A DNA stretch of 64,000 bases from an uncultured Cohaesibacter sp. (GCF_963664735.1 NZ_OY761553.1:3345001-3409000), one strand, 5' to 3'; shown: positions 37,181 through 46,278, numbered from the stretch's first letter. Notes: generated by a model not told the origin, from the sequence alone. A program made the numbers and translations.

Positions 37181-38050
37181 ATGGTGAAAAAACCAGCTGA
37201 AGGCAAACGCTTGGGGCGCGGACTGGCTGCCCTGATTGGTGATATGGATAACGAGGCACAAGCGATTGAACGAGCGCGGTCTCAGCGACGTATCCCTATC
37301 GAGTTTTTAAGGCCAAACCCGCGTAACCCGCGTCGGGATTTTATTGAAAAAGATCTCGATGACCTTACCCGATCTGTAAAAGAAAAGGGTATTATGCAGC
37401 CTATTCTTTGCCGTCCGGTGGATGGAGCCGATAATTCCTTTGAAATTATCGCTGGCGAACGCCGTTGGCGTGCTGCACAGGCTGCTGGTCTTCATGAAGT
37501 GCCGGTTCTTATTCACGAGGTGAACGACAAGGAAGCGCTTGAACTCGCCATTATCGAAAACGTTCAACGCGCTGACCTGAATGCATTGGAAGAAGCGCTC
37601 GGTTACGATCAGCTGATTGCCGAGTTTGATTACACTCAGGCTGAATTGGCTGACGTGATTGGCAAGAGCCGTTCCCATGTCGCCAATACTTTGCGCTTGC
37701 TGAAACTGCCGGAGAGCATCAAGGACTATCTTAAAAAGGGCGAGCTGACTGCAGGGCATGCGCGTGCATTGATCACGGCTGAAAATCCTGAAGAACTGGC
37801 ACGTCGTATTGTTGAAGACGGGATGACAGTTCGTGATGCAGAGAAAGCCGGGCAGGAAAAGGACAAGGTCAAGGAACCAAAACCGAAAAAAGAAAAAGAC
37901 GCTGACACTGTCGCTCTTGAAAAACGGTTGACCGATCGTCTTGGCTGGAATGTCTTTATCGCTCCGAAGAAAAAGGGCGGCGAGGTCAAGATTCAGTATA
38001 AATCTCTTGAACAGCTGGATGCGATTATTGCTATTCTGGAAAAGCAGTAG
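37181..38050 (+). CDS. parB: Chromosome partitioning protein ParB
   Basis: This CTP-dependent clamp protein binds parS sites and spreads over the origin region. The 289-residue protein has IPIEFLRPNPRNPRRDF, the GERRWRAAQ motif of the nucleotide-binding domain, and the helix-turn-helix ELADVIGKSRSHVANTLRLLKLP. A lysine-rich linker precedes the C-terminal dimerisation domain. It starts 83 bases after parA. Eight parS-like sites in this window are its expected targets. Confidence 0.97.
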   Translation: MVKKPAEGKRLGRGLAALIGDMDNEAQAIERARSQRRIPIEFLRPNPRNPRRDFIEKDLDDLTRSVKEKGIMQPILCRPVDGADNSFEIIAGERRWRAAQAAGLHEVPVLIHEVNDKEALELAIIENVQRADLNALEEALGYDQLIAEFDYTQAELADVIGKSRSHVANTLRLLKLPESIKDYLKKGELTAGHARALITAENPEELARRIVEDGMTVRDAEKAGQEKDKVKEPKPKKEKDADTVALEKRLTDRLGWNVFIAPKKKGGEVKIQYKSLEQLDAIIAILEKQ

Positions 38051-38080
38051 AAGCTTTTAGGAATAGAATTGTGTTATCAG

Positions 38081-38103
38081 GGGAGCCAATTGGCTCCCTT
38101 TTT
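38081..38103. terminator. Terminator after parB
   Basis: The perfect palindrome GGGAGCCAATTGGCTCCC is followed by TTTTT. It lies between parB and the convergent transporter gene. Confidence 0.92.
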
Positions 38104-38119
38104 GTTTGTCGGCTGATCG

Positions 38120-39352
38120 TTATTTTGCTTTGTTTTGCTTCGAAAACCGTAAGATAGGAAGCATTGCCAGCAGACAAATAAGTGCCGAAAGGCCAAATAC
38201 GCCAGCAGGGTGATAATATGCAGTGTGATCTTGCGTGAAAAAATGAAAAGTCTGGGTCATTATGAGCGGGCTCAGAATTGTTGTCAGGCTGCTGATACTG
38301 CTAATTCCACCTTGTAATTGACCTTGATTGCGCTCAGAAACTTTTTGTGTCATGAGCGTTTGTAGCCCCGGCATGGTCAAACCACCCAAGGCGGTGAAGG
38401 GCAAGAAGACGTAAATGACCCAGCCTTCAGAGATGAATAGTAAAAAGGCCATTGTTGCTGCGTTGCTGATGATGCCAACCAAAGCAATAGTTATTTCATT
38501 GTATTTTCTCAAAATGAGCTCAACCAGAAAAGCCTGTGTAAGAGCGTGAAAAAAGCCATAGATAGCTAAGGTTATGCCTACTTCGCGGCTGCTCCATTCA
38601 AAAGCTTCCCGAGTGTAGTAGGGCCAGACTGACACATAGACGTGGTCAGCTATTAGAAAAAGAAACAGTGCCAATAGAAGTGATTTTATGTTTGCGAAGC
38701 GAGTGCATTCCGCAAGTCCTTTGAATGGATCGATTCCCTTATAGGAGAATTTCCTCCTTTTTTCTTCTGGCAGGCTCTCCGGGAAGATAAAAAGTCCATA
38801 TAAAAAATTGAGAAAAATCAGCAAAAACGCCGCGAAAAAGGGAACGCGAATGCCATATGTTGTAAGCCAGCCACCTATGAGGGGACCGGCAACAAATCCT
38901 ACGCCAAAACTTGCTCCTAACAGTCCAAAATTGCGTGTTCGTTGTTTGCCAGATGATATATCCGAAATGAATGCTGATGCCGTTGCGTGCGTTGCGCCAA
39001 AAATACCAGCGATAAGACGGCCCAGAAATAACATCCAGAGGGAATTGGCAAAACCCATTACGAGATAGTCTATGGCCAGGGCAGCCAATGAAACAACAAG
39101 AATTGGTCGGCGGCCGAAGCTGTCGGAAAGGTTTCCTAAAATCGGTGAAACGATGAATTGCATGAAAGCATAAATAAAGGTGAGGTAACCGCCATAGATG
39201 GCTGCATTACCAAGGTCTGAACCGGTGATTTCTTCCAAAAGATCAGGCAAAACCGGAGAAATGAATGCGATTCCAAATGCATCCAGAAATACCGTAATCA
39301 TTGCAAAATAGGCTGCGTGGGGTCCGCTTCTCTGGATATGTTGGATTGTCAT
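38120..39352 (-). CDS. MFS transporter, Tet/TCR exporter family
   Basis: The protein of 410 residues has twelve predicted transmembrane segments and the motifs of the drug-proton antiporter type TetA group: GNLSDSFGRRPIL after helix 2 (motif A), RLIAGIFGATHATASAFISD, and GLLGASFGVGFVAGPLIGGWL (motif C). It probably exports a small hydrophobic compound; a drug cannot be named from the sequence. It interrupts the parB-to-holA stretch. Two parS-like sites lie upstream of it. The start may be 39352 (MTIQHI) or 39364. Confidence 0.88.
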   Translation of the reverse strand: MTIQHIQRSGPHAAYFAMITVFLDAFGIAFISPVLPDLLEEITGSDLGNAAIYGGYLTFIYAFMQFIVSPILGNLSDSFGRRPILVVSLAALAIDYLVMGFANSLWMLFLGRLIAGIFGATHATASAFISDISSGKQRTRNFGLLGASFGVGFVAGPLIGGWLTTYGIRVPFFAAFLLIFLNFLYGLFIFPESLPEEKRRKFSYKGIDPFKGLAECTRFANIKSLLLALFLFLIADHVYVSVWPYYTREAFEWSSREVGITLAIYGFFHALTQAFLVELILRKYNEITIALVGIISNAATMAFLLFISEGWVIYVFLPFTALGGLTMPGLQTLMTQKVSERNQGQLQGGISSISSLTTILSPLIMTQTFHFFTQDHTAYYHPAGVFGLSALICLLAMLPILRFSKQNKAK

Positions 39353-39513
39353 TGAATATACCAAAAAATTTGTGGCTTCATTTCTGCTGTTGAAATCAAT
39401 GGATACGGGCTTTCGTAGCAGACTTGAATGATTATCTCACAAGGTGAATTACTGCAACTTGGCAAAGATGCTGGACAGTCGTTGGCGAAGATAAGAGGGA
39501 TTGTTTTTGGTGT

Positions 39514-39529
39514 TGATTCACGTGAAACG
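39514..39529 (-). promoter_or_regulatory. parS site 7
   Basis: TGATTCACGTGAAACG is the reverse complement form of the asymmetric GTTTCACGTGAATC core. Confidence 0.9.
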
Positions 39530-39669
39530 ATTCTGTCCAAAATGATTGATGATTCAAAGATCTTGCGTCAATTTTAGATCAATTGTTTTACCGGCATGAC
39601 AGCTTCAGATGAGATATCATTTCACAGAATTAATTTGTCAAAAATCAAATAATTATCTGAATCTAATTT

Positions 39670-39685
39670 CGATTCACGTGAAACA
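39670..39685 (-). promoter_or_regulatory. parS site 8
   Basis: CGATTCACGTGAAACA is again the reversed asymmetric core, 156 bases to the right of site 7. Confidence 0.9.
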
Positions 39686-39707
39686 ATTTGAAAAGGCGAA
39701 TTTTAGT

Positions 39708-40742
39708 CTAGCGGCTGCTGCGTTGTGCTGTAGCGGATATCATCAGCAAAGTGTCTGAAATAACTGTTGCAGACAGATTATAATGCTTGCGGCTATTGGC
39801 CAGACTTTCAGAAAGCAGTTCGCAAGCGCGGGAGGCCTTGTTGCTGGTCCAAATGCGTAATTGGCTTTGAATCAATGGTTTACGCTTGAAATGGAGCATG
39901 GGGGCAGCTTTGTCCAGCGCCGTTTGTGGCGGAGTACCCTTGTCCATCAAGCGTAGGCACCGCTCCAGCATTTGAAAATGTCGCAAAGCGGCGGAACCAA
40001 TTACAGAGGGATTGTTTCCCGAGCCCAGTATCTGCTCCAGACGTCTATCCAGATCGCCCGTTCTTCCAAGGGCGGCCGCATCGATGATCATATCAATCTG
40101 CTGATTGGACGCGTCACCAACAATGTCTTCGATATGTTGTTCGGTGATTTCTCCATCATCCATGGCATAGAGGCACAGCTTCTGAACTTCGCGTCGGGAG
40201 GCCATTCTGTCCGCCCCCAGATTGTCCAGGAGCATTGTTCTGGCTTCTTTGGTGATAGAGAGGCTTGAGAGGGCCAATTCTTCGTCTATGATGCCGTTCA
40301 GCGCCTCTCGGGCGTCCATATAACAGGGCAGGGCAACTGCACTGTGAGCGCTCTCTATGGCTTTGCGCAAGGGCGCCGATTTCTTGAGGTCCGCGGCCTT
40401 GATGATGATGAAAGCATCTTGCGGCGGTGTTGACAGGACAGGTTCCAAAGCCGGGTTGATCGATTTGTTGCCGCTCATCTGAATAGTAATAACGCGATTG
40501 CCACCAAACATGGAAATTGTGTTGGCTTCGTCAGCCAAACGCAATGGATCGGAGGCAATATCAGTCGAATCCAGTCGGATGACGGCAAAAGGATCGGAAT
40601 TGTCCTTGAGATAGGTTTTTGCAAGGCGCTCGGCGCGTTCGGCCACAAGGCCAGTGTCCTGACCATAAATCAGGATAACCTTGTGAGAATAGTTAGGCTT
40701 GATCAAATAGCTATCGACCATATTGGCCTTGATTTGCGCCAT
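39708..40742 (-). CDS. holA: DNA polymerase III delta subunit
   Basis: This clamp-loader subunit opens the beta sliding clamp. The protein of about 344 residues has VILIYGQDTGLVAERAERL at the N terminus, the FGGNRVITIQMSG and FIIIKAADLKKSAPLRKAIE strands, and a helical C-terminal collar domain. Start choice: the ATG at 40742 (MAQIKANMVDSYL) is taken; the ATG at 40721 is also possible. It is the third gene of the leuS-lptE-holA order common in Proteobacteria. Confidence 0.93.
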   Translation of the reverse strand: MAQIKANMVDSYLIKPNYSHKVILIYGQDTGLVAERAERLAKTYLKDNSDPFAVIRLDSTDIASDPLRLADEANTISMFGGNRVITIQMSGNKSINPALEPVLSTPPQDAFIIIKAADLKKSAPLRKAIESAHSAVALPCYMDAREALNGIIDEELALSSLSITKEARTMLLDNLGADRMASRREVQKLCLYAMDDGEITEQHIEDIVGDASNQQIDMIIDAAALGRTGDLDRRLEQILGSGNNPSVIGSAALRHFQMLERCLRLMDKGTPPQTALDKAAPMLHFKRKPLIQSQLRIWTSNKASRACELLSESLANSRKHYNLSATVISDTLLMISATAQRSSR

Positions 40743-40822
40743 ATCCTGCCTTTGCAAACAAAACTTGATGGTAGAATTATACGAGAGGCCGTCGACCGGG
40801 AAGCCGACGGCGGCCTCTTTTA

Positions 40823-41359
40823 TCAGGTGCCGGCTGCAAAGAAAGCAGACAAGCGTAGCTGAATGTCATTGGCGACTTGTTCGGCGGCGCGATTTTCCGC
40901 ATCCAGTTTGGCACGGTCATTCGCAAAACGCTGAGTGCTTCTTGCAAATTCAGTTGTGATGAAGCTGGAGCCCTTGGTGAGAACCGACTTGTCAGCCAAT
41001 CTGATCAGCTGATAGGTGACCGTGAGGCTAATCCGCGTTGTCTTGGCAAGGCCCGTGCCGCTTTCGATGGTTAGGTCGTCGCTGCTCTTTTTTGTATCCA
41101 GAACAAGACTATAGACTGAATCCGCAGGATATCCACCACCTGTGAAGGCGAAGATAAGATTGTTACGGATTTCCTGTTGCAGGCGGTTTTTCGCTGGCGC
41201 AATTTCAACCGAAGAAAGCTCGGTGGCCAGTGTTTGACCAGAAGATGTTGTCGATGAATAAAGCGGACGAACCTGACAGGCAGAAAGCCCAAGACCAAGG
41301 CCCATCAAGAGGGCCAAGGTCATAATTTTCGTCTTGCTATGTTTGTCAGATAACAACAT
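40823..41359 (-). CDS. lptE: LPS assembly lipoprotein LptE
   Basis: LptE plugs the LptD barrel that inserts lipopolysaccharide into the outer membrane. The 178-residue protein has a lipoprotein signal peptide ending LGLGLSAC, with the lipidated cysteine at residue 28, then the RPLYSS motif usual for alphaproteobacterial LptE. Start choice: the frame opens further upstream inside leuS, but the ATG at 41359 follows AAGG and gives a proper signal peptide. It overlaps the 3' end of leuS by 14 bases, so translation is coupled. Confidence 0.92.
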   Translation of the reverse strand: MLLSDKHSKTKIMTLALLMGLGLGLSACQVRPLYSSTTSSGQTLATELSSVEIAPAKNRLQQEIRNNLIFAFTGGGYPADSVYSLVLDTKKSSDDLTIESGTGLAKTTRISLTVTYQLIRLADKSVLTKGSSFITTEFARSTQRFANDRAKLDAENRAAEQVANDIQLRLSAFFAAGT

Positions 41360-43964
41360 TGACGATCCTTTTAGGCACAACGATGACTTTGCGAGGAGCT
41401 TTGCCATCGAGTGCTTTGAGTACGGGTTCAGAAGCGAGTACAGCCTTTTCGATTGTATCTTTATCTGCGTCCGCAGCAACGGTTATTTCGCCACGTTTTT
41501 TGCCGTTAATCTGAATTGGAAGCGTAATTTCATCTTCCGTCAGCATCGCTTTTTCTGCTTGTGGCCAAGGTTGTTTTGAAACCAGGCCTTCTTTGCCGAG
41601 CTGTGACCAGCATTCTTCGGCAAGGTGAGGCATCATTGGCGAACACATCAGCAAGAGAAGCTGCATGGACTCATCAAGAACCCAGCAAAGAGATGCATCT
41701 TTGTCGAGCTTTTCTTTCTTGGCAGCCGATGCGATTGCATTGACGAGCTGATAGATTTGAGCGACGGCGCGGTTGAAACCGAGTTGCTCAATGTTGCTTT
41801 CAACGTTGGCCAATGTCTTGTGTGTCAGCTTCCGCAAGGAAAGAGCCTCATCAGATAAGCTATCGGGTTTGGCCGGTGTGCTTGCAGCAAGAAATTCGGA
41901 GGCGTCCACAGCAAGCCGCCAAATGCGCTGAATGAAACGGTGAGCGCCTTCAGCGCCAGCTTCTGTCCAGATAACGTCACGTTCCGGGGGGCTATCAGAA
42001 AGCATGAACCAACGGGCCGTGTCAGCGCCATATGTCTCAATGATGTCGGTTGGATCCACGGTATTTTTCTTGGATTTCGACATCTTCTCGATGGAGCCGA
42101 TGGTGATGGTTTCACCGGTCTCCTTATGGACGGCTGTGCGTTTGCCATCTTTTTCGGAAACGGTGATTTCAGCAGGAGATACCCAGCGGCCGTCTTCGCC
42201 CTTGTAGGTTTCGTGTACGACCATGCCTTGGGTGAAGAGGCCCTTGAATGGCTCTTTCACGCTCATATGGCCGGTTTCGCACATGGCACGAGCAAAGAAG
42301 CGGGAATAGAGCAGATGCAGGATCGCATGCTCGATGCCGCCGATATACTGATCGACCGGCAACCACTCGTCGACAGCTTTCTTGTCGGTCGGGCTGGTTT
42401 CCCAAGGAGCGGTGAAACGAGCGAAATACCACGAGCTATCCACGAAGGTATCCATGGTGTCGGTTTCGCGTTTGGCTGGCTTGCCGCATTTCGGGCAAGT
42501 GCAGTTACGCCAGGTTGGGTGACGGTCAAGCGGGTTGCCCGGTTTGTCGAAGGTGATGTCTTCGGGCAGCTTAATCGGCAGATTTTCCTTTTTCTCCGGA
42601 ACCACGCCGCAGTCCGGACAATGAACCATCGGGATCGGGCAGCCCCAATAACGCTGACGGGAAATACCCCAGTCACGCAGACGATACTGGGTTTTGCGCA
42701 ATGCCTGTGGTTTGTCGCCGATTGTGATGGCTTCCAGTTTGGAGGCAACAGCGTCTTTGGCATCGGCAATGGTCATGCCATCAAGAAATTCGGAATTAAA
42801 GATCGTGCCTTCGCCTGTATAGGCTTCATCAGCGACTTCAAAACTTGCAGGATCAGCATCTTTTGGCAGCACGACAGGAGTGACTGTCAGGCCGTATTTG
42901 CGGGCGAAGTCAAGGTCGCGCTGGTCATGAGCAGGGCAGCCGAAGATGGCGCCGGTGCCGTAATCCATCAAGATGAAGTTGGCAACATAAATCGGTAATT
43001 CTATTGAAGAATCAAGAGGATGTATAACTTTCAGTCCTGTGTCGAAACCAAATTTCTCAGCGGTTTCGAGCTCGGCGGCAGAGGTGCCCATCTTATGGCA
43101 TTCTTCAACAAAGGCCTGAAACTCCGGATTGTCCTTGGCCAGTTCCTTGGTCAATGGATGATCCGCTGACAGACCCATGAAGGATGCACCGAACAGCGTG
43201 TCAGGGCGGGTGGTGAAGATTTCCACTTCGTTATGGCCATGAATTGGCTCCTTCAGCTCAAAGCGAACCTGAAGGCCTTCGGATTTGCCGATCCAGTTAC
43301 GCTGCATGAGGCGAACCTTATCCGGCCAGCGGGTGAGGTTGTCGATCTCGGAGAGCAAATCATCTGCGAAATCAGTGATTTTGAAGAACCACTGGGTTAG
43401 TTCGCGCTGTTCTACTTCCGCGCCAGAGCGCCAGCCCTTGCCGTCGATTACCTGTTCGTTGGCAAGAACGGTCTGGTCTACAGGATCCCAGTTGACCTTG
43501 GCATTCTTGCGATAGGCAAGACCTTTTTCCACAAAGTCAAGGAAGAGCATCTGCTGACGATGATAATAATCCACGTCGCAAGTGGCAAATTCACGTTCCC
43601 AATCCAGCGACAAGCCCATCAGCTTGAGCTGAGCGCGCATGGTGGCGATATTCTCGTATGTCCAGTCCTTGGGGTGGATCTTGTTCTGCATAGCGGCGTT
43701 TTCTGCCGGCATGCCGAAGGCGTCCCATCCCATTGGGTGCAGCACATTAAAGCCTTTGGCGCGTTTGTAGCGCGCTACAACGTCACCCATGGTGTAGTTG
43801 CGAACATGGCCAATATGAATGCGACCGGACGGATAGGGGAACATCTCCAAAACATAGTATTTGGGTCGCGGGTCTTCATTTTCGGTTCGGAAGATTTTCT
43901 GGGTATCCCAGGTCTTTTGCCAGCGAATTTCCGCTTCGCGTGCGTTGTAGCGTTCATTAGCCAT
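41346..43964 (-). CDS. leuS: Leucyl-tRNA synthetase
   Basis: This class I synthetase charges tRNA-Leu. The 872-residue protein has the HIGH motif ([15 protein letters not shown]), the KMSKS motif ([10 protein letters not shown]), an editing domain between them, and a CPDCG/CPKCG zinc-type insertion around residues 450-495. The length is normal. It is the first gene of the leuS-lptE-holA run. Confidence 0.98.
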   Translation of the reverse strand: MANERYNAREAEIRWQKTWDTQKIFRTENEDPRPKYYVLEMFPYPSGRIHIGHVRNYTMGDVVARYKRAKGFNVLHPMGWDAFGMPAENAAMQNKIHPKDWTYENIATMRAQLKLMGLSLDWEREFATCDVDYYHRQQMLFLDFVEKGLAYRKNAKVNWDPVDQTVLANEQVIDGKGWRSGAEVEQRELTQWFFKITDFADDLLSEIDNLTRWPDKVRLMQRNWIGKSEGLQVRFELKEPIHGHNEVEIFTTRPDTLFGASFMGLSADHPLTKELAKDNPEFQAFVEECHKMGTSAAELETAEKFGFDTGLKVIHPLDSSIELPIYVANFILMDYGTGAIFGCPAHDQRDLDFARKYGLTVTPVVLPKDADPASFEVADEAYTGEGTIFNSEFLDGMTIADAKDAVASKLEAITIGDKPQALRKTQYRLRDWGISRQRYWGCPIPMVHCPDCGVVPEKKENLPIKLPEDITFDKPGNPLDRHPTWRNCTCPKCGKPAKRETDTMDTFVDSSWYFARFTAPWETSPTDKKAVDEWLPVDQYIGGIEHAILHLLYSRFFARAMCETGHMSVKEPFKGLFTQGMVVHETYKGEDGRWVSPAEITVSEKDGKRTAVHKETGETITIGSIEKMSKSKKNTVDPTDIIETYGADTARWFMLSDSPPERDVIWTEAGAEGAHRFIQRIWRLAVDASEFLAASTPAKPDSLSDEALSLRKLTHKTLANVESNIEQLGFNRAVAQIYQLVNAIASAAKKEKLDKDASLCWVLDESMQLLLLMCSPMMPHLAEECWSQLGKEGLVSKQPWPQAEKAMLTEDEITLPIQINGKKRGEITVAADADKDTIEKAVLASEPVLKALDGKAPRKVIVVPKRIVNVVI

Positions 43965-44379
43965 GGATCGTCGCCAATGCCTCGTCTCTGGAGCGTTTTC
44001 CGTGATTCAGAAATCAGCAAAAATGCTCCATTCTTTTGTATTTACGCGAATCCCGGTGTAAAAAGTCGAGCGACTTTCCGGGAATACGCTCCAAGTCACT
44101 TTCAGAGCCGACCATCACCAGAATTCATACCTTCCGTCAAGCCCTTAAAGGCCAGATATGGCTTTGTGGTGGTTCAATCTTGCGATGAGAGCGCGTTGGA
44201 GCTAATTTATCGTGCATAATGCAGGGTCAGTTGCATATAAAATGTCTGGACCAGTGAACAACTCGTCCATATGATATGGTCGCCGATCATATCACATCCA
44301 GACATCAGTTAGGCGCGTTTTCAGCCCCATATTCAGAGTAATTCGCTGAAAATGCTTTCGAGAGGTAAAAAAAAGTAAG
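43965..44379. other. leuS-yggS intergenic region
   Basis: This 415-base divergent region contains the palindromic repeat at 43989-44093 and presumably two promoters. No gene is supported in the remainder. Confidence 0.5.
43989..44093. repeat. Palindromic intergenic repeat of rhizobial type
   Basis: The 105-base unit begins TGGAGCGT and ends with its exact reverse complement ACGCTCCA. Inside, a first hairpin is formed by TGGAGCGTTTT and AAAATGCTCCA (43989-44030), and a second by CGAATCCCGG and CCGGGAATACG (about 44047-44088). The sequence pattern (GGAGCGTTTTCCG, AAAATGCTCCA, TTTACGC, CCGG-AAT) is the one I know from short mosaic repeats spread between genes in Rhizobium and relatives. Only one copy is present here. 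Confidence 0.7.
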
Positions 44380-45054
44380 ATGAGTATATCGTCCCATTTG
44401 GCAGAGGTTCAACAGGCCATAGCGGATTGCGAAAAGGAAGCCGGACGGGAGGATGGGAGCGTAACACTCATCGCTGTTTCAAAAACCTTCGATGCTGAGA
44501 CAATCGATAAGGCCTTGGTTGCTGGCCAAAGGATTTTCGGTGAAAATAAGGTGCAAGAGGCCAAATCCAAGTGGCCACAACTGCGTGAAAAATTCGAGGA
44601 TGTCGAATTGCACCTCATCGGGCCACTTCAATCCAACAAGGCCAAGGATGCGGTTGCTTTGTTTGATGTGATCCATACCATCGACCGCAAAAAGATTGCC
44701 CGCGCAATCCGCGTCGAAATGGAAAAGCAAAGCAAGAAGCTTGATCTTTTCATTCAGATCAATACCGGAGCCGAGCCGCAGAAGGCCGGTATTCTTCCTG
44801 ATGAAGCTGATGATTTTATTGGTTTTTGTCAGGTGGAACTTGGTCTGAACATTCGCGGGTTGATGTGCATCCCTCCTTTTGATGAAGACCCCAAGCCTCA
44901 CTTCAAAATGCTGCGCAAGATTGCCAAACGCAATGATATCAGAGAGCTGTCCATGGGCATGAGCTCCGATTATAGGGAAGCCATCAAACAGGGCGCGACC
45001 TATGTGCGCGTTGGCAGCGCCATTTTTGGAACGCGTAAGAAGAAAAGCGACTAG
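44380..45054 (+). CDS. YggS-family PLP homeostasis protein
   Basis: This PLP-binding TIM-barrel protein has no known catalytic activity and is linked to vitamin B6 and amino acid balance. The 224-residue protein has the PLP lysine in LIAVSKTFDAETI, the FGENKVQEAKSKW motif, LHLIGPLQSNKAKDAV, and the SMGMSSDYREAIKQGATYVRVGSAIFG C-terminal phosphate-binding block. Confidence 0.97.
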   Translation: MSISSHLAEVQQAIADCEKEAGREDGSVTLIAVSKTFDAETIDKALVAGQRIFGENKVQEAKSKWPQLREKFEDVELHLIGPLQSNKAKDAVALFDVIHTIDRKKIARAIRVEMEKQSKKLDLFIQINTGAEPQKAGILPDEADDFIGFCQVELGLNIRGLMCIPPFDEDPKPHFKMLRKIAKRNDIRELSMGMSSDYREAIKQGATYVRVGSAIFGTRKKKSD

Positions 45055-45097
45055 AAGGTGGCTTTGGATAGCCTGTTTTGAATATGCTATTTGTCGG

Positions 45098-45628
45098 CTA
45101 ACAGGTTATTTTTATTTCGGTTTGAGGGCTGACTCTTTTAAGCAAATGCCGCAGATGCCTTTTTTCCAGGCCAATACAGCCCTCAGTTTGCAAAAGGCCT
45201 TCTCTTGCTACATGCATGAATAGGGCACTTCCGCGGTTTTTGGCGCGGGGGGCGATGTTGATGTCGAGAACGATGACCAGATCATAGAGCGCATCGTTCC
45301 GCCACATCCCTTCATGTGACGCTTCAAAAGGCAATCGAACCAGACGATTGTAGTTTCTGTGTTCAGCATCGTCACACCAGCCCATATTCCTGTCCATGGG
45401 ATAGAAGGGAATGTCAGAGAGCGGGCGTTTTTCTCTGTCAGGACGATAAAAGCCATAGAGCATGTGGGTTGTCATGATGGGCGTGACGCCATTTCCTTCC
45501 AGCTTGGTTGGTCCAAGACCGCTGCGCCCCAATGCGCAAGGGAAAAGCTGATTGTCGAATGTCAGCAGCCCCTTGCTTTTGCATCCCGGTTTTTTGCGAA
45601 TGGTGATTGTCTTTGTGAATTGAGACAT
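45098..45628 (-). CDS. L,D-transpeptidase catalytic domain protein (YkuD superfamily)
   Basis: The 176-residue protein has the catalytic pattern H139...G150-C151-I-G-L, in SALFMHVAREGLLQTEGCIGL, of the L,D-transpeptidase/YkuD fold, which makes 3-3 cross-links in peptidoglycan or anchors proteins to it. The arginine of the usual CR pair is glycine here. There is no obvious signal peptide at the annotated start, although substrates are periplasmic; a Tat- or Sec-independent route, or a cytoplasmic role, remains open. It is convergent with yggS. Confidence 0.8.
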   Translation of the reverse strand: MSQFTKTITIRKKPGCKSKGLLTFDNQLFPCALGRSGLGPTKLEGNGVTPIMTTHMLYGFYRPDREKRPLSDIPFYPMDRNMGWCDDAEHRNYNRLVRLPFEASHEGMWRNDALYDLVIVLDINIAPRAKNRGSALFMHVAREGLLQTEGCIGLEKRHLRHLLKRVSPQTEIKITC

Positions 45629-45808
45629 TTCTTATCCTTGTGCCGCATAAAGGAGCATGATGATTGTCAGAAAAAGGACGATGGGTCGGATTTGTCTGCT
45701 CAATCAGAAGATATGCAACAATGAGCATATTTCGATATTTTGTCATTGCAATCGCGCTCAAGCTGAATATACCAAAAAATCTCATGTTTTCATCGATTTA
45801 TTTGATTT

Positions 45809-45832
45809 GCACGGGCCCTGGCACGGGCCCTG
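45809..45832 (+). repeat. Tandem 12-bp duplication upstream of cowN
   Basis: GCACGGGCCCTG occurs twice without a gap. Each unit contains the palindrome GGGCCC. It is GC-rich in an AT-rich setting and ends 19 bases before the -24 element. Confidence 0.85.
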
Positions 45833-45849
45833 GTTTGAGTATTTCAAGG

Positions 45850-45865
45850 CGGCACTTTTCTTGCA
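45850..45865 (+). promoter_or_regulatory. Sigma-54 (-24/-12) promoter for cowN
   Basis: CGGCAC-TTTTC-TTGCA fits the RpoN consensus (T/C)GGCAC-N5-TTGC(A/T). The invariant GG (45851-45852) and GC (45863-45864) are exactly ten bases apart. The expected start of transcription is near 45876, about 100 bases before the cowN start codon. Confidence 0.78.
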
Positions 45866-45978
45866 TCCATACTGGAATGTAACGAGGCCTATTTTCGCTT
45901 TTTGAAAATCGGGCCGGGACATTTGAGTGAAAAAGCAAGCCGAACGATGCTCTTGCGTCGTTTTGGTAAGGGTGACAA

Positions 45979-46278
45979 ATGACACAAAAAGAAAATGCGA
46001 CCGATCGATATGTTAGTTTTGTTGGTATCGAATGTGACAGAAATGCCGAGAAAATAATTGGCTTCATTGAGCGGCTGGCCAAAGGGGCTGCTCGGGAAAA
46101 TGCCTACTGGCAGCATTTTCTAACCAAAATCGAGAAAAGTCGTGCTGGCGATACGGCTACAGGGGACGCTCTCTTTCTGGTCCATTCCCATATCAACCTG
46201 ATCCGTGATCTGTTTGAAGAATATGACGATGCGGAGGCTATGGCGCTTTTGGAAAAGGTGGAAATCGAGTGTTGTTGA
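45979..46278 (+). CDS. cowN: CowN, nitrogenase protection from carbon monoxide
   Basis: CowN sustains nitrogen fixation in the presence of CO. The 99-residue protein has the family pattern throughout: DRYVSFVGIECDRNAEKI near the N terminus, NAYWQHFLTKIEK in the middle, and ALFLVHSHINLIRDLFEEYDDAEAMALLEKVEIECC at the end, with the terminal double cysteine. The sigma-54 promoter 115 bases upstream is what a nif-associated gene would use. No other nif gene is in the window. Its presence implies that the organism carries nitrogenase elsewhere. Confidence 0.9.
   Translation: MTQKENATDRYVSFVGIECDRNAEKIIGFIERLAKGAARENAYWQHFLTKIEKSRAGDTATGDALFLVHSHINLIRDLFEEYDDAEAMALLEKVEIECC

Larger units (their letters stand above)
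39353..39707. other. Intergenic region with two parS-like sites
   Basis: This 355-base AT-rich region between the transporter gene and the end of holA contains no supported gene. It holds two parS-like sites, both in the opposite orientation to the cluster near mnmG, and presumably the promoter of the transporter gene. Confidence 0.7.
45629..45978. other. Upstream region of cowN
   Basis: This 350-base region contains the sigma-54 promoter at 45850, a 12-bp tandem duplication at 45809, and the promoter of the divergent transpeptidase gene. Overlapping short open frames on both strands have no recognisable content. Two one-mismatch versions of the NifA site TGT-N10-ACA occur (45665-45680 and 45693-45708); neither is exact. 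Confidence 0.5.

Noticed and set aside
40784-40818. GC-rich inverted repeat between lptE and holA as a terminator
   Set aside because: The stem is imperfect and on the coding (minus) strand no T-run follows, so it is not called a terminator.
45657-45905. Small overlapping open frames upstream of cowN
   Set aside because: Both strands have frames only because of composition; none has a family match, and the sigma-54 promoter lies inside them.
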